From positions 83,857 through 147,856 of the forward strand of contig JAPLCC010000053.1 in NCBI GenBank assembly GCA_026392415.1: a stretch of DNA of 64,000 bases. The letters are read 5' to 3'. Below the pieces are notes generated by a model. The model saw only the letters and a list, made by a program, of their open reading frames with translations, did no database searches and was not told the DNA's origin. This DNA is from Propionibacteriales bacterium (GTDB lineage: Bacteria > Actinomycetota > Actinomycetes > Propionibacteriales > Nocardioidaceae). A program made the translations under genes and the position numbers. This document shows positions 17,314-28,726 of the stretch, piece by piece (the stretch's first letter is position 1; the number at the start of each line of letters is the position of its first letter).

Positions 17314-17376
17314 GTGTGGCAATTGGTCGCGCGAGGTGTGGGTATTGCCCGCACCTCGAGCGACCAATTGCCACAC
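17314..17376. repeat. Nested palindromic element between the NYN gene and the amidohydrolase
   Basis: Perfect 17-base inverted arms GTGTGGCAATTGGTCGC (17314-17330) and GCGACCAATTGCCACAC (17360-17376). Inside them a second hairpin forms from CGAGGTG (17332-17338) and CACCTCG (17352-17358). GAGGTGTGG also recurs directly at 17311 and 17333. The whole 94-base gap between two minus-strand genes is taken up by it. Its layout, inverted arms around an inner hairpin, resembles the 14454-14569 element, but the sequences differ. Confidence 0.8.
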
Positions 17377-17382
17377 TTCGCG

Positions 17383-17763
17383 CTACAGGTGGGAGAGGAG
17401 CCAGGTGGGCGAGAGGGTGGTGGCGCCGGTGCCGTGGACGCGAGCGTCGAGGGCTCGGTCGGCAGTCACGACGACGACCCGGCCACCCTTCTGGGCGGTC
17501 TTCTCAACGGCCCTGCGGGCTTCCTCGACGATGGTGGCGTCGCCGTCCTTCGGGGCGTGCACGGTCCGGACGTGCGCGTCCCGCCCGGCGCGTACGCCGC
17601 CCTTGGCCTGGCCTTCGAGCACGAGTACGACGACGTCGTACTCGATGTCGGCGACGAGCAACTGCTCGTGCAGCCGCTGAGCGGCGCCGGCGCGGTCCTT
17701 CCACCAACCGTCGGGGCGGGCGCCCACGACGTTGGCTCCGTCGACGATCAGGACAGAGCTCAT
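17383..17763 (-). CDS. NYN (PIN-like) domain ribonuclease-type protein
   Basis: 126 residues covering one NYN domain, a PIN-like fold found in RNA-cleaving enzymes. The nucleotide-binding start VLIVDGANVVGARPDG, the acidic DATIVEEARRAVEKT helix and VVVVTADRALDARV match the expected order of metal-binding acids. ATG 17763 overlaps the stop of the zinc-finger membrane protein as ATGA, so translation is coupled. A weak Shine-Dalgarno sequence supports coupling over independent initiation. Target RNA is unknown. Confidence 0.8.
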   Translation of the reverse strand: MSSVLIVDGANVVGARPDGWWKDRAGAAQRLHEQLLVADIEYDVVVLVLEGQAKGGVRAGRDAHVRTVHAPKDGDATIVEEARRAVEKTAQKGGRVVVVTADRALDARVHGTGATTLSPTWLLSHL

Positions 17764-18491
17764 CGGCGTTCGGACCCTGCCGCCGGCGGGCGAGGGTTGA
17801 GGACCTCCAGCTCCCCGAGGGCGAGCTGCAGGGCGACGAATTCCGCCGGGGCGAGAGTGATGTCGAGGCGCTTGCGCTTCCTGCCCTGCTCCCACCCGGC
17901 CCACGTCGTTCGTACGACGCCTCCCGTGCGGCAGTGCACGGTGATCCGTCGGCGGCCGTTGCACAACTGCAGGTAGGTGCCGACCCGCACGTCGACGCTC
18001 TCGTAGCTGTCGTCGTTGCCGGAGCTGCCCGCGGGCCGGCTCTCCCAGGCGCTGCCGAGCACGACCCGGTCGACCGAGCGCAGGCGACGACGTCCCAGCC
18101 CGAAGGAGTGACGGAGAACGGCACCCCGGCTGTCGACGCGCAACCGCCCCGGGAACAGTGGAACACCCCAGGCCACGGCGCCCCAGACGATCATCGCCAC
18201 CGCCACCAGGCCGATCGAGCCGAGAATGATCCGGTCGTCCTGCTCCCCCGACGTCACCGTGTGGACCGCTGCCACCGCGGCGACGACGAGTGCGACCCCG
18301 AGCAACCAGCGGGAGCCGACCCGCTCGGGTCCGCTCCACCGCGACGGGTGCGCGCCGCCGCTTCCGGGATGGACCTTGCCCAGGTGACGGTCGAGGTTGT
18401 CGCCCTTCACCCCTGCCGCGCAGATCGGACAGGGCACCGTGCTCCCCGGGCGCTCCCCAGCGAGACGTCGCGCCCGCTCCACGGTCGTCAT
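17760..18491 (-). CDS. Membrane protein with N-terminal C2H2-type zinc motif, function unknown
   Basis: 243 residues. An N-terminal CPIC-x11-HLGKVH segment (Cys 21, 24; His 36, 41) looks like a small zinc finger. Two hydrophobic helices follow at about 65-80 and 90-112, then a soluble basic domain of ~120 residues with beta-rich character, possibly PH-like. The start is ATG 18491 or GTG 18494; AGGAG lies 6-9 bases upstream. It is 12 bases from the ffh stop and coupled to the NYN gene. I do not recognise the family. Confidence 0.7.
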   Translation of the reverse strand: MTTVERARRLAGERPGSTVPCPICAAGVKGDNLDRHLGKVHPGSGGAHPSRWSGPERVGSRWLLGVALVVAAVAAVHTVTSGEQDDRIILGSIGLVAVAMIVWGAVAWGVPLFPGRLRVDSRGAVLRHSFGLGRRRLRSVDRVVLGSAWESRPAGSSGNDDSYESVDVRVGTYLQLCNGRRRITVHCRTGGVVRTTWAGWEQGRKRKRLDITLAPAEFVALQLALGELEVLNPRPPAAGSERR

Positions 18492-18503
18492 CACGAACGG
18501 CTC

Positions 18504-20066
18504 CTACTTCAGGAACTTCGAGAAGTCCTTCGGGAGCTCGAGCTGGGCGGCCGCGGCTTCGTAGTCGATGTCCTCGCCGATGCCGAACGGGTTCGGCTTG
18601 GCCTCGGCAGCCTTCGCCTTGGCTGCGGCGGCCTCCTGAGCGGCCTTGGCCGGGTTGCCGGACTTGCGCTGGCCGCCCTTCGCCTTGGCCTTCTGCTTCT
18701 GCTTCTGGGTGACCCGCTTGGGGCCTCCGCCCTTGCCGGGCATTCCCGGCATGCCGGGCATCCCGCCGCCCCGCGCCATCTGGACCATCATCTTGCGCGC
18801 CTCGAAGAAGCGGTCGACGAGGCCGTTGACGTCGGTGACGGTGCGCCCCGAACCCTTGGCGATGCGCGCGCGGCGCGAACCGTCGATGAGCTTGGGGTTG
18901 GCCCGCTCGGCCGGCGTCATGGAGCGGATGATCGCCTCGACGCGGTCGATCTCGCGGTCGTCGAAGTTCTCGAGCTGCTCGCGGATCTGGCCCATGCCCG
19001 GAAGCATCTTGAGGATGCTCGTCATCGAGCCGAGCTTCTTGAGCTGCTGCATCTGCGACAGGAAGTCGTCGAGGGTGAAGTCGCCGTCGCTGAGCTTCTG
19101 CGCAGCCTTGAGCGCCTCGTCCTGGTCGAACGCCTTCTCGGCCTGCTCGATGAGGGTGAGCACGTCACCCATGTCGAGGATGCGCGAGGCCATGCGGTCG
19201 GGGTGGAAGACGTCGAAGTCGGTGAGCTTCTCACCGGTCGACGCGAACATCACCGGGCGACCGGTGACGTGGCGGATCGAGAGCGCGGCGCCACCGCGGG
19301 CATCGCCGTCGAGCTTGGTGAGGACGACGCCGTCGTACCCGACGCCGTCGAGGAAGGCCTGCGCCGTCGTCAGGGCGTCCTGACCGATCATCGCGTCGAC
19401 GACGAACAGGGTCTCGTCGGGCTGGACGGCGTCCCGGATGCCGATGGCCTGCGCCATCATCTCCGAGTCGACACCCAGGCGGCCCGCGGTGTCGACGATC
19501 ACGACGTCGTGGAGCTTGCGCTTGGCCTCCTCGATCGAGGCGCGGGCGACGGACACCGGGTCACCGACGCCGTTGCCCGCCTCGGGAGCGAAGACCGGTA
19601 CGCCGACCTTCTCACCGTTGACCTGGAGCTGCTGGACGGCGTTGGGACGCTGGAGGTCACAGGCCACGAGGAGCGGGGTCTTGCCCTGCTCCTTCAGCCA
19701 CAGCGCGAGCTTCGCGGCCAGCGTGGTCTTGCCGGCACCCTGGAGGCCGGCGAGCATGATCACGGTCGGGCCGGTCTTGGCGTAGCGCAGGCGGCGGGTC
19801 TCGCCGCCGAGGATCTGGACCAGCTCCTCGTTGACGATCTTGACGACCTGCTGTGCGGGGTTCAGCGCTCCGCTGACCTCTTCGCCGCGCGCACGCTCCT
19901 TGACGGCCGCCACGAAGTCCTTGACCACGGGCAGTGCGACATCGGCCTCGAGCAGCGCGATCCGGATCTCCCGGGCGGTGGCATCGATGTCGGCCTCGGA
20001 GAGCCGCCCCTTTCCGCGGAGGTTCTTGAAGGTCGCGGTGAGGCGGTCGGACAGTGTGGCGAACAA
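18504..20066 (-). CDS. ffh: Signal recognition particle protein Ffh
   Basis: SRP54-type GTPase that binds signal sequences of nascent membrane proteins; partner of FtsY (25994-27121). 520 residues. N domain about 1-90, then G domain with GLQGAGKTTLAAKLA (P-loop), VDTAGRLG and TKLDGDARGG. The methionine-rich M domain runs from about 320 to 440 (SILKMLPGM, MMVQMARGGGMPGMPGMPG), with a basic Lys/Gln stretch and Ala-rich tail. The start codon is TTG 20066, with GAGGA 7 bases upstream; no in-frame ATG is better placed. Confidence 0.96.
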   Translation of the reverse strand: MFATLSDRLTATFKNLRGKGRLSEADIDATAREIRIALLEADVALPVVKDFVAAVKERARGEEVSGALNPAQQVVKIVNEELVQILGGETRRLRYAKTGPTVIMLAGLQGAGKTTLAAKLALWLKEQGKTPLLVACDLQRPNAVQQLQVNGEKVGVPVFAPEAGNGVGDPVSVARASIEEAKRKLHDVVIVDTAGRLGVDSEMMAQAIGIRDAVQPDETLFVVDAMIGQDALTTAQAFLDGVGYDGVVLTKLDGDARGGAALSIRHVTGRPVMFASTGEKLTDFDVFHPDRMASRILDMGDVLTLIEQAEKAFDQDEALKAAQKLSDGDFTLDDFLSQMQQLKKLGSMTSILKMLPGMGQIREQLENFDDREIDRVEAIIRSMTPAERANPKLIDGSRRARIAKGSGRTVTDVNGLVDRFFEARKMMVQMARGGGMPGMPGMPGKGGGPKRVTQKQKQKAKAKGGQRKSGNPAKAAQEAAAAKAKAAEAKPNPFGIGEDIDYEAAAAQLELPKDFSKFLK

Positions 20067-20179
20067 GAGCGGTCCTCGCGAAGACGGGAAATGAGCCTGG
20101 TCAGGTGCAGGTGCGGCCGTTGCAGGCCGGAAACCACTCTAGTTCAGGGTTCCGGACCCGATGGCATGACCATCACGGA

Positions 20180-22408
20180 TCAGGCGCCGGTGATCGCTGC
20201 ACGCACCGCGTGCGCTGCCTCGGCTGCCCGGGTCTCGGACAACGACCCTGCCGATGCCTCCTGGACGTAGAACACGTCGACAGCCTGCGGACCGAGCGTG
20301 GAGACGTGCGCCGAGCGCACCGTCACGTCCATCGCCGCCAGCGCCGAGCTGACCTGGAAGACCACGCCGAGCCGGTCGGCCGCGCGCACCTCGATCACGG
20401 TGGCGTGGTCGCTCGCTTCCGGTCGTACGACGACCGTCGGCGCGAGCTCGCCGTCGGCAGGCGGTCGCGGGGCCAGCCGGGAGGTGACGTCGACGCGACC
20501 CTCGGTGATGGCGTCGTACTGGTCGCGGAGCGCTCCGGCGTTGAGGAACTCGTCGGCGACGTCCCACACCGAGACGCCGTACTCGCCCTGCGACCAGATG
20601 CGGGCGGCACGGATCGGCACCCGGCGCAGCGCGAGGGTCGCGGCCACGTTGGCGAGCAGCCCGACGCGGTCCGGGGCGACCGTGGTGATGCGCGACCCGT
20701 CGCCCACGCGTTCGATGGTGATGGCGAGCTCTCCCCGTGTCGCGGCGGCGGGGATCTCGATCTCCTCGACGCGAAAGGCCGGAGGCACGCTGCCCCGCTC
20801 GAGCGAGGCACGCGCGCGTCGGGACAGGTCGAGGATCAGTCCGGCTCGCCACGACGACCACGCCTTCGGCGACGCCGCCTTCGCGTCGGCCTCGGTCAGG
20901 GCCGTCAGCAGCGCGAGCGCCTCGGGTGTGCGGATGTGCTCGGTCAGCGCGTCGAGGGTGGCAGGGTCGTCGGGGTCGCGGGTGGTCGCGATCTCGGCGA
21001 GCAGGAGGTGCCAGCGCACCAGCTGGGAGATCAGGTCGACCTCGTCGGCGTCGAAGCCCATGCGCGCCGCGATCTCACGCGCGATCGGCGCACCAGCAAC
21101 GCTGTGCTCGGTCAGGTCGCCCTTGCCGATGTCGTGCAGGAGCGCCGCGACGACCAGGACGTCGGGCCGCGAGACGCCGCGGATCAGCGACGCCGCCTCC
21201 ACACAGGTCTCGACGACGTGCCGGTCGACGGTGAAGCGGTGGATCACCGACGCGTGCGGGAGCAGTCGGATCCGTTCCCACTCGGGAAGAATCCGCGCGA
21301 GCGCGCCGGTCTCGTCGAGGGTCTCCCACACCGCGAGAAGGCCGGGCCCGGCGGCGAGCAGGCGCACCATCTGCTGGCGGGCTTCGTCCGGCCACGGCAC
21401 GGGCAACGGCGGGCACTCGCGGACCAGTCGGGCGGCCGTCGGCGGCGCCAGCACCACGTCGCGTGCCGCGGCCTCGGCCGCAGCCCGCAACAGCATCACC
21501 GGGTCGCTCGCCGGACGCGCGCCCTTGTCGAGCACGACCTCCCCCTGCGAGAGGGCGACCCCCGCTGCGAGGCGGGTGAGCTCGGGGCGCCGCGGCTTCG
21601 CCGCAGGAGTACGCCGAAGGGCGTCGTCCGTCCGGCGCCAGGCGAGCCGCGACAGGTGGGTCACCCGGCGGCCGAGCTCGCGGACGTGACGTTGTGCGGC
21701 GCGCTCGTCGGCCAGGTCGAGCCCCTCGGCCAACGGGCCCCAGTGCTCGGGGGCGATCCGGTCGGTCCCGCGTCCAGCTGCGGTGTGCAAGACGTCGCGG
21801 ACGTCGAGCAGCTGGGTCCGGCAGCGTTCGAGATCGGCGGCCGGGACGTCGACGAGCCAGGTGGCCGTCAGGCTCTTGAGGACGGTCGCGTCGCGCAACC
21901 CGCCCTCGGACTCCTTGAGGTCGGGCATCGACAGGTGCGCGAGCTCGCCGATCAGTCGGTGGCGACTGCGCACCATCTCATGCAGCTCGGGCAGCCGTTG
22001 CCGCGCCTGCCGGCGCCACTGGGCCAGGATCGTGGTCCGCAGCCGGAGCGCCAGGCTGTAGTCACCGGCGATGTGCCGGATGTCGAGCAGGCCGGACGCG
22101 ACCCGGATGTCCTGCTGGGCCGCGGCGAGCGTCTCCGACATCGTCCGCATCGAGTGGTCGAGCTTGTTCCCGGAGTCCCAGAGCGGGTACCAGACCTGGC
22201 CCGCGAACTCGCCCCACCACTCCTGGTCGACGTCGTCCTCGGCGACGAGGACCACGTCGAGGTCGGAGTGGGGCGCCATGTCTCCCCGACCGAAGCCACC
22301 GACCGCGACCAGCGCGACGCCCGTGTCCGGGCCACCCGCGCCGTCGTAGGCGCGACCGCACAACGCGTCGGCTGCCTCGGTACGCAGTACGCGGTCGGCG
22401 GCGGTCAT
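20180..22408 (-). CDS. glnD: PII nucleotidyltransferase/uridylyl-removing enzyme GlnD
   Basis: GlnD reads glutamine and modifies PII proteins; in Streptomyces and Corynebacterium it adenylylates GlnK. The 742-residue protein has the nucleotidyltransferase motif GGFGRGDMAPHSDLDV near the N-terminus, an HD hydrolase centre (AALLHDIGKGD), and two C-terminal ACT domains (TTVAPDRVGLLANV and IEVRAADRLGVVFQV). It is 19 bases downstream of glnK (22428-22766), so amtB-glnK-glnD form one operon. Confidence 0.96.
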   Translation of the reverse strand: MTAADRVLRTEAADALCGRAYDGAGGPDTGVALVAVGGFGRGDMAPHSDLDVVLVAEDDVDQEWWGEFAGQVWYPLWDSGNKLDHSMRTMSETLAAAQQDIRVASGLLDIRHIAGDYSLALRLRTTILAQWRRQARQRLPELHEMVRSRHRLIGELAHLSMPDLKESEGGLRDATVLKSLTATWLVDVPAADLERCRTQLLDVRDVLHTAAGRGTDRIAPEHWGPLAEGLDLADERAAQRHVRELGRRVTHLSRLAWRRTDDALRRTPAAKPRRPELTRLAAGVALSQGEVVLDKGARPASDPVMLLRAAAEAAARDVVLAPPTAARLVRECPPLPVPWPDEARQQMVRLLAAGPGLLAVWETLDETGALARILPEWERIRLLPHASVIHRFTVDRHVVETCVEAASLIRGVSRPDVLVVAALLHDIGKGDLTEHSVAGAPIAREIAARMGFDADEVDLISQLVRWHLLLAEIATTRDPDDPATLDALTEHIRTPEALALLTALTEADAKAASPKAWSSWRAGLILDLSRRARASLERGSVPPAFRVEEIEIPAAATRGELAITIERVGDGSRITTVAPDRVGLLANVAATLALRRVPIRAARIWSQGEYGVSVWDVADEFLNAGALRDQYDAITEGRVDVTSRLAPRPPADGELAPTVVVRPEASDHATVIEVRAADRLGVVFQVSSALAAMDVTVRSAHVSTLGPQAVDVFYVQEASAGSLSETRAAEAAHAVRAAITGA

Positions 22409-22427
22409 CCGGCTGGGTCAGCTCCGA

Positions 22428-24112
<1,685 letters not shown>

Positions 24113-24134
24113 TCGCCAACTCTGAGGTCGAAAT

Positions 24135-24171
24135 GTTTCGCGGGCGTAACAGGACCCCCTTCACGTGTTAC
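24135..24171 (-). promoter_or_regulatory. GlnR-like box upstream of amtB copy 2
   Basis: GTTAC-n6-GAAAC reads on the minus strand at 24150-24135. An extra GTAAC half-site lies at 24171-24167, in the loop of the terminator hairpin of the upstream operon. The box is only 23 bases from the start codon, so the transcript must be very short at its 5' end, or the true start is further downstream. Confidence 0.68.
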
Positions 24172-24185
24172 GCCGACGTGAAGGG
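24157..24185 (-). terminator. Hairpin after the amtB3-glnK2 operon, overlapping the next promoter
   Basis: Ten-base stem CCCTTCACGT (24157-24166) with ACGTGAAGGG (24176-24185) and a nine-base loop that contains a GTTAC GlnR half-site. It lies 25 bases after the glnK2 stop on the minus strand and just upstream of the amtB2 promoter. Confidence 0.7.
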
Positions 24186-24210
24186 TCGTTGCGACTCGGC
24201 GCCTCGAGAC

Positions 24211-25887
<1,677 letters not shown>

Positions 25888-25905
25888 TCACCTTCGTGCG
25901 GCGAG

Positions 25906-25963
25906 GTTTCGACGCGGGCGGGTTGATGTTTCGCCCGTGTAACGAGTTCCCGAATGCCGTTAC
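25906..25963 (-). promoter_or_regulatory. GlnR-like box upstream of amtB copy 3
   Basis: GTTAC-n6-GAAAC reads on the minus strand at 25943-25928, with another GAAAC at 25910-25906, exactly 22 bases on, as upstream of the orphan amtB. A GTAAC half-site lies at 25963-25959. The core lies 45-60 bases upstream of the start codon. Three of three amtB genes here have the motif in the same orientation. Confidence 0.72.
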
Positions 25964-25993
25964 GGACCGATGTCCGCGACGCCACTCATCAGG

Positions 25994-27121
25994 TCAGCTG
26001 AGCAGCGCGTCGACGAAGGCGGCCGCGTCGAAGGGCGCCAGGTCGTCGGGGCCCTCGCCCAGGCCGACCAGCTTCACGGGTACGCCGAGCTGGCGCTGGA
26101 CGGCGACGACGATGCCCCCCTTGGCCGAGCCGTCGAGCTTGGTGAGCACGATGCCGGTGACGTCGACGACCTCGGCGAAGACCTTGGCCTGGATGAGGCC
26201 GTTCTGGCCGGTGGTCGCGTCGAGGACGAGGAGCACCTCGGTGACCGGCAGCTGCTTCTCGAGGACGCGCTTGACCTTGCCGAGCTCGTCCATGAGGCCC
26301 TGCTTGTTCTGCAGGCGACCGGCGGTGTCGACGACCACCGTGTCGACGCCCTGCTCGATGCCCTGCTTGACCGCCTCGAACGCGACACTGGCCGGATCGC
26401 CGCCCTCCGGGCCCCGCACGACCTCGACGCCCACCCGGTCGCCCCAGGTGGCCAGCTGCTCGGTCGCCGCAGCACGGAAGGTGTCGGCGGCAGCGAGGAG
26501 CGCGGTGCGGTCGTCAGCCACGAGGATCCGGGCGATCTTGCCGACAGTGGTGGTCTTGCCCGTGCCGTTGACCCCCACGACGAGGACGACGCCCGGGGCA
26601 CCGTCGGCGCCGGTGACCTGCAGCGCGCGGTCCATCGAGGGGTCGACCAGGTTGATCAGCTCCTCCCGCAGCACAGCGCGGGCGTCGGGAACGTTGCCGC
26701 CCTCGACGCGCAGCCGGGAGCGCAGCTTCTCGACGAGCTCCTGGGTGGGCGCGACGCCGATGTCGGCGCTGATCAGGAGGTCCTCGATGGCCTCCCACGT
26801 GTCCTCGTCCAGCTTCTCGCGGCTGAGCAGGCCGAGCAGACCGCGACCCAGCGCGTTGGAGCCAGCCAGGCGCTGACGCAGCCGAACCAGTCGCGAGGAC
26901 GGCTTCTCCGGGCGCTCGAGCGTCGGGGTCGCCACCGAGGGGGTCTCGACCGGCTCGACCACCGGGGTGTCGACGGTCGGCGCGTCCCTCGGGGGCGCGA
27001 TGACATCCGTCGGCGCCTGGTCGGGCAGCCGCCCGGGACGTCGTACGCGGGTGCCGACGAAGCCGACGAGAGCCAGCACGCCGATGACGGCGATGCCGAT
27101 GATCAGGTAGAGCCACTCCAT
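25994..27121 (-). CDS. ftsY: SRP receptor FtsY
   Basis: Membrane receptor GTPase for Ffh. 375 residues. One N-terminal transmembrane helix (EWLYLIIGIAVIGVLALVGFV) anchors the protein, followed by a Pro/Thr/Val-rich linker, the N domain (from ~85) and the G domain with GVNGTGKTTTVGKIA, DTFRAAATEQL, VDTAGRLQNK and TKLDGSAKGG. ATG 27121 is chosen over TTG 27133 (four codons upstream). In actinobacteria ftsY usually follows smc; here five small genes lie between. Confidence 0.95.
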   Translation of the reverse strand: MEWLYLIIGIAVIGVLALVGFVGTRVRRPGRLPDQAPTDVIAPPRDAPTVDTPVVEPVETPSVATPTLERPEKPSSRLVRLRQRLAGSNALGRGLLGLLSREKLDEDTWEAIEDLLISADIGVAPTQELVEKLRSRLRVEGGNVPDARAVLREELINLVDPSMDRALQVTGADGAPGVVLVVGVNGTGKTTTVGKIARILVADDRTALLAAADTFRAAATEQLATWGDRVGVEVVRGPEGGDPASVAFEAVKQGIEQGVDTVVVDTAGRLQNKQGLMDELGKVKRVLEKQLPVTEVLLVLDATTGQNGLIQAKVFAEVVDVTGIVLTKLDGSAKGGIVVAVQRQLGVPVKLVGLGEGPDDLAPFDAAAFVDALLS

Positions 27122-27155
27122 GGGCCCATCCAATCAGGCGGGTCCGCGCAGGCAG

Positions 27156-27410
27156 CTACTGCATGCGCAGCAGGTCACGCTCGTCGTCGGCGATCACCGG
27201 CGCGGAGTCGACTGCCTTGCCGAGAGCATCACCGAGCCAGGGCGCGTAGGGCAGGGCCTCGCCACGGTGCGGGTAGGCGACGTAGAGGACCACCACACCC
27301 GAGATCGCGAGACTGAGCAGCACGGCCAGAACGACGAACAGCACCTTCGACTCCTCCGAGTAGGGATCGGGCTTCCCCGACCATCCTGCACCGGGACGGT
27401 CGAGATCCAC
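27156..27410 (-). CDS. Small single-pass membrane protein, function unknown
   Basis: 84 residues, GTG start at 27410. One transmembrane helix (VLFVVLAVLLSLAISGVVVLYVAY) with a short N-terminus (possibly cytoplasmic) and a ~35-residue C-terminal part containing ADDERDLLRMQ. The ribosome-binding site is weak. It lies 34 bases upstream of ftsY and 50 downstream of the thioesterase, same strand. Codon use agrees with a real gene; no family recognised. Confidence 0.6.
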   Translation of the reverse strand: MDLDRPGAGWSGKPDPYSEESKVLFVVLAVLLSLAISGVVVLYVAYPHRGEALPYAPWLGDALGKAVDSAPVIADDERDLLRMQ

Positions 27411-27460
27411 GCACTGGCGCGACCCTGATCGCCCCCGAAGAGGCGGAGGTCACAGGCGAG

Positions 27461-27919
27461 TCAGACCACCAGGGGTGCTACGGCGTCGCGGACGAGATCC
27501 GGGATCGGCGTCACCGGACGTGCGGGATCGGTGTTGTCGACGTACACGTGGACGAAGCGGCCCTCCGCGCGGGCGAGCGCGCCATCGCCGTCGGGATCGC
27601 CCTGGAACAGACCGATCCGGTAGACCACCGACGACGTCCCCAGCCGCTCGACCGCGAGGCCCATGTCGATCGGGCGTGGGTAGCCCATCTCGGCGAAGTA
27701 ACGGCACGACACCTCCGCCACCACACCGATGGCCGGCAGGTGTCGGATGTCGATGCCGGTCGCGTCGGCGAGGTGCGCGTTGACGGCGGTGTCGATCAGG
27801 TCGAAGTACCGCGCGTTGTTGAGGTGACCGTAGACGTCGTCGTCGGACCAGCGTGTGGTCGCCGTACGCCAGGCCTTGTACGACGCCCGGTCGGGCCGAC
27901 TGCGATCGGGCTCGCTCAT
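27461..27919 (-). CDS. Acyl-CoA thioesterase, 4HBT hotdog fold
   Basis: 152 residues. DDDVYGHLNNARYFDLIDTA contains the D-x3-H-x-N active-site pattern of 4-hydroxybenzoyl-CoA thioesterase-type enzymes (YbgC/FadM-like). The later strands VVAEVSCRYFAEMGYPRPIDMGLAVERLG and GRFVHVYVD complete the hotdog. ATG 27919 has AAGGAG 8 bases upstream and overlaps the stop of the PH-like gene (ATGA). Substrate unknown, probably a medium- to long-chain acyl-CoA. Confidence 0.88.
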   Translation of the reverse strand: MSEPDRSRPDRASYKAWRTATTRWSDDDVYGHLNNARYFDLIDTAVNAHLADATGIDIRHLPAIGVVAEVSCRYFAEMGYPRPIDMGLAVERLGTSSVVYRIGLFQGDPDGDGALARAEGRFVHVYVDNTDPARPVTPIPDLVRDAVAPLVV

Positions 27920-28317
27920 CGCGGGTTCTCCTTCTGCCACTCCTGCAGGGCACTGCGCAGTGCCGCTGCGTCATCTCGCCGGATGCCGAACCGGTTGCCG
28001 ATGTCGGCGATCTCCTTGCGGTCACGGGCGCGACACAGCCGCCGTCCGCTCAGCCACAGGTCGTTCCAGCCTGCGATCTCCACCCGTCGCGGGCTGAAGA
28101 AGACACCGGCGCGCGCAACCGCCTCCGTCTGGTGGATCTCGAGGTACACGGGGTTGCGGATCAGCCGGACCCCGAGCGCCAGCAGCAGAAGGCCGGGCAC
28201 GTAACCCGGGTAGAACTCCCGGGCGAACGCCAGACACGCCACCAGGGACAGCGATCCCGCAACGAGGTGCAGCCAGGTACCGAACGAGGTGAACCTGATC
28301 GTGAGCGACTCGCTCAC
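27916..28317 (-). CDS. Two-helix membrane protein with PH-like soluble domain (first of pair)
   Basis: 133 residues from GTG 28317 with GAGGG 8 bases upstream. Two hydrophobic helices form a hairpin (about 10-30 and 38-52), followed by a short beta-rich region (LEIHQTEAVARAGVFFSPRRVEIAGWNDLWLSGR) and an Asp/Arg-rich helix. The layout resembles bacterial PH-like (YdbT/DUF2244-style) proteins. It shares its plan, and several C-terminal features such as DAAALRSAL against DIELLRSAI, with its upstream neighbour, so they are probably paralogues. Confidence 0.65.
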   Translation of the reverse strand: MSESLTIRFTSFGTWLHLVAGSLSLVACLAFAREFYPGYVPGLLLLALGVRLIRNPVYLEIHQTEAVARAGVFFSPRRVEIAGWNDLWLSGRRLCRARDRKEIADIGNRFGIRRDDAAALRSALQEWQKENPR

Positions 28318-28327
28318 GGCTTGGCCC

Positions 28328-28726
28328 TCATGCCGGCGCTCCCGCTGCGTCGATGGCACTGCGCAGGAGCTCGATGTCCTCGGCCCGCGCAGCGACCTTG
28401 CTGATGCTGGTGATCTTCAGGCCGTCACTCGCACGAACCAGCTTCAGTCCGTCGATGCGGAGGTCGCCGAGTCCGGCGATGGGCACGCGCTTGACCGTCA
28501 TCCGCAGGGCGTTCTTCACCTGCACCTCGTCGGCACTGACCATGACCGCTGCACCGGTGACCTGCAGACCCCCGAGAAGCAGGAACATGCCGCCCAGGAC
28601 CAGGTTCGGAGTGCGGTCGATGAGCAGACCGGTGACGAGCAGCAACAGGCCCAGGACCAGGAATCCGATCGACAGGACCAGCGAGAACCGGACCCGCACG
28701 GGCTGCTGGGTCAGCGAGGGGGTCAC
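28328..28726 (-). CDS. Two-helix membrane protein with PH-like soluble domain (second of pair)
   Basis: 132 residues, GTG 28726 overlapping the smc stop (GTGA). Two helices (about 15-36 and 40-62) precede a beta-rich domain, VSADEVQVKNALRMTVKRVPIAGLGDLRIDGLKLVRASDGLKI, of PH-like appearance. Function unknown. Coupled to smc and separated by only 10 bases from the next paralogue, so it is expected to be co-expressed with the condensin subunit. Confidence 0.65.
   Translation of the reverse strand: MTPSLTQQPVRVRFSLVLSIGFLVLGLLLLVTGLLIDRTPNLVLGGMFLLLGGLQVTGAAVMVSADEVQVKNALRMTVKRVPIAGLGDLRIDGLKLVRASDGLKITSISKVAARAEDIELLRSAIDAAGAPA

Noticed and set aside
16428..20270. 1280-codon plus-strand frame across the amidohydrolase, NYN and ffh genes
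   Set aside because: Low-complexity Arg/Asp/Gly composition, no motif, and overlaps several confident genes on the other strand.
24157..24185. Riboswitch or T-box-like leader before amtB2
   Set aside because: A simple 10-base hairpin after glnK2 with no conserved riboswitch core; terminator fits better.
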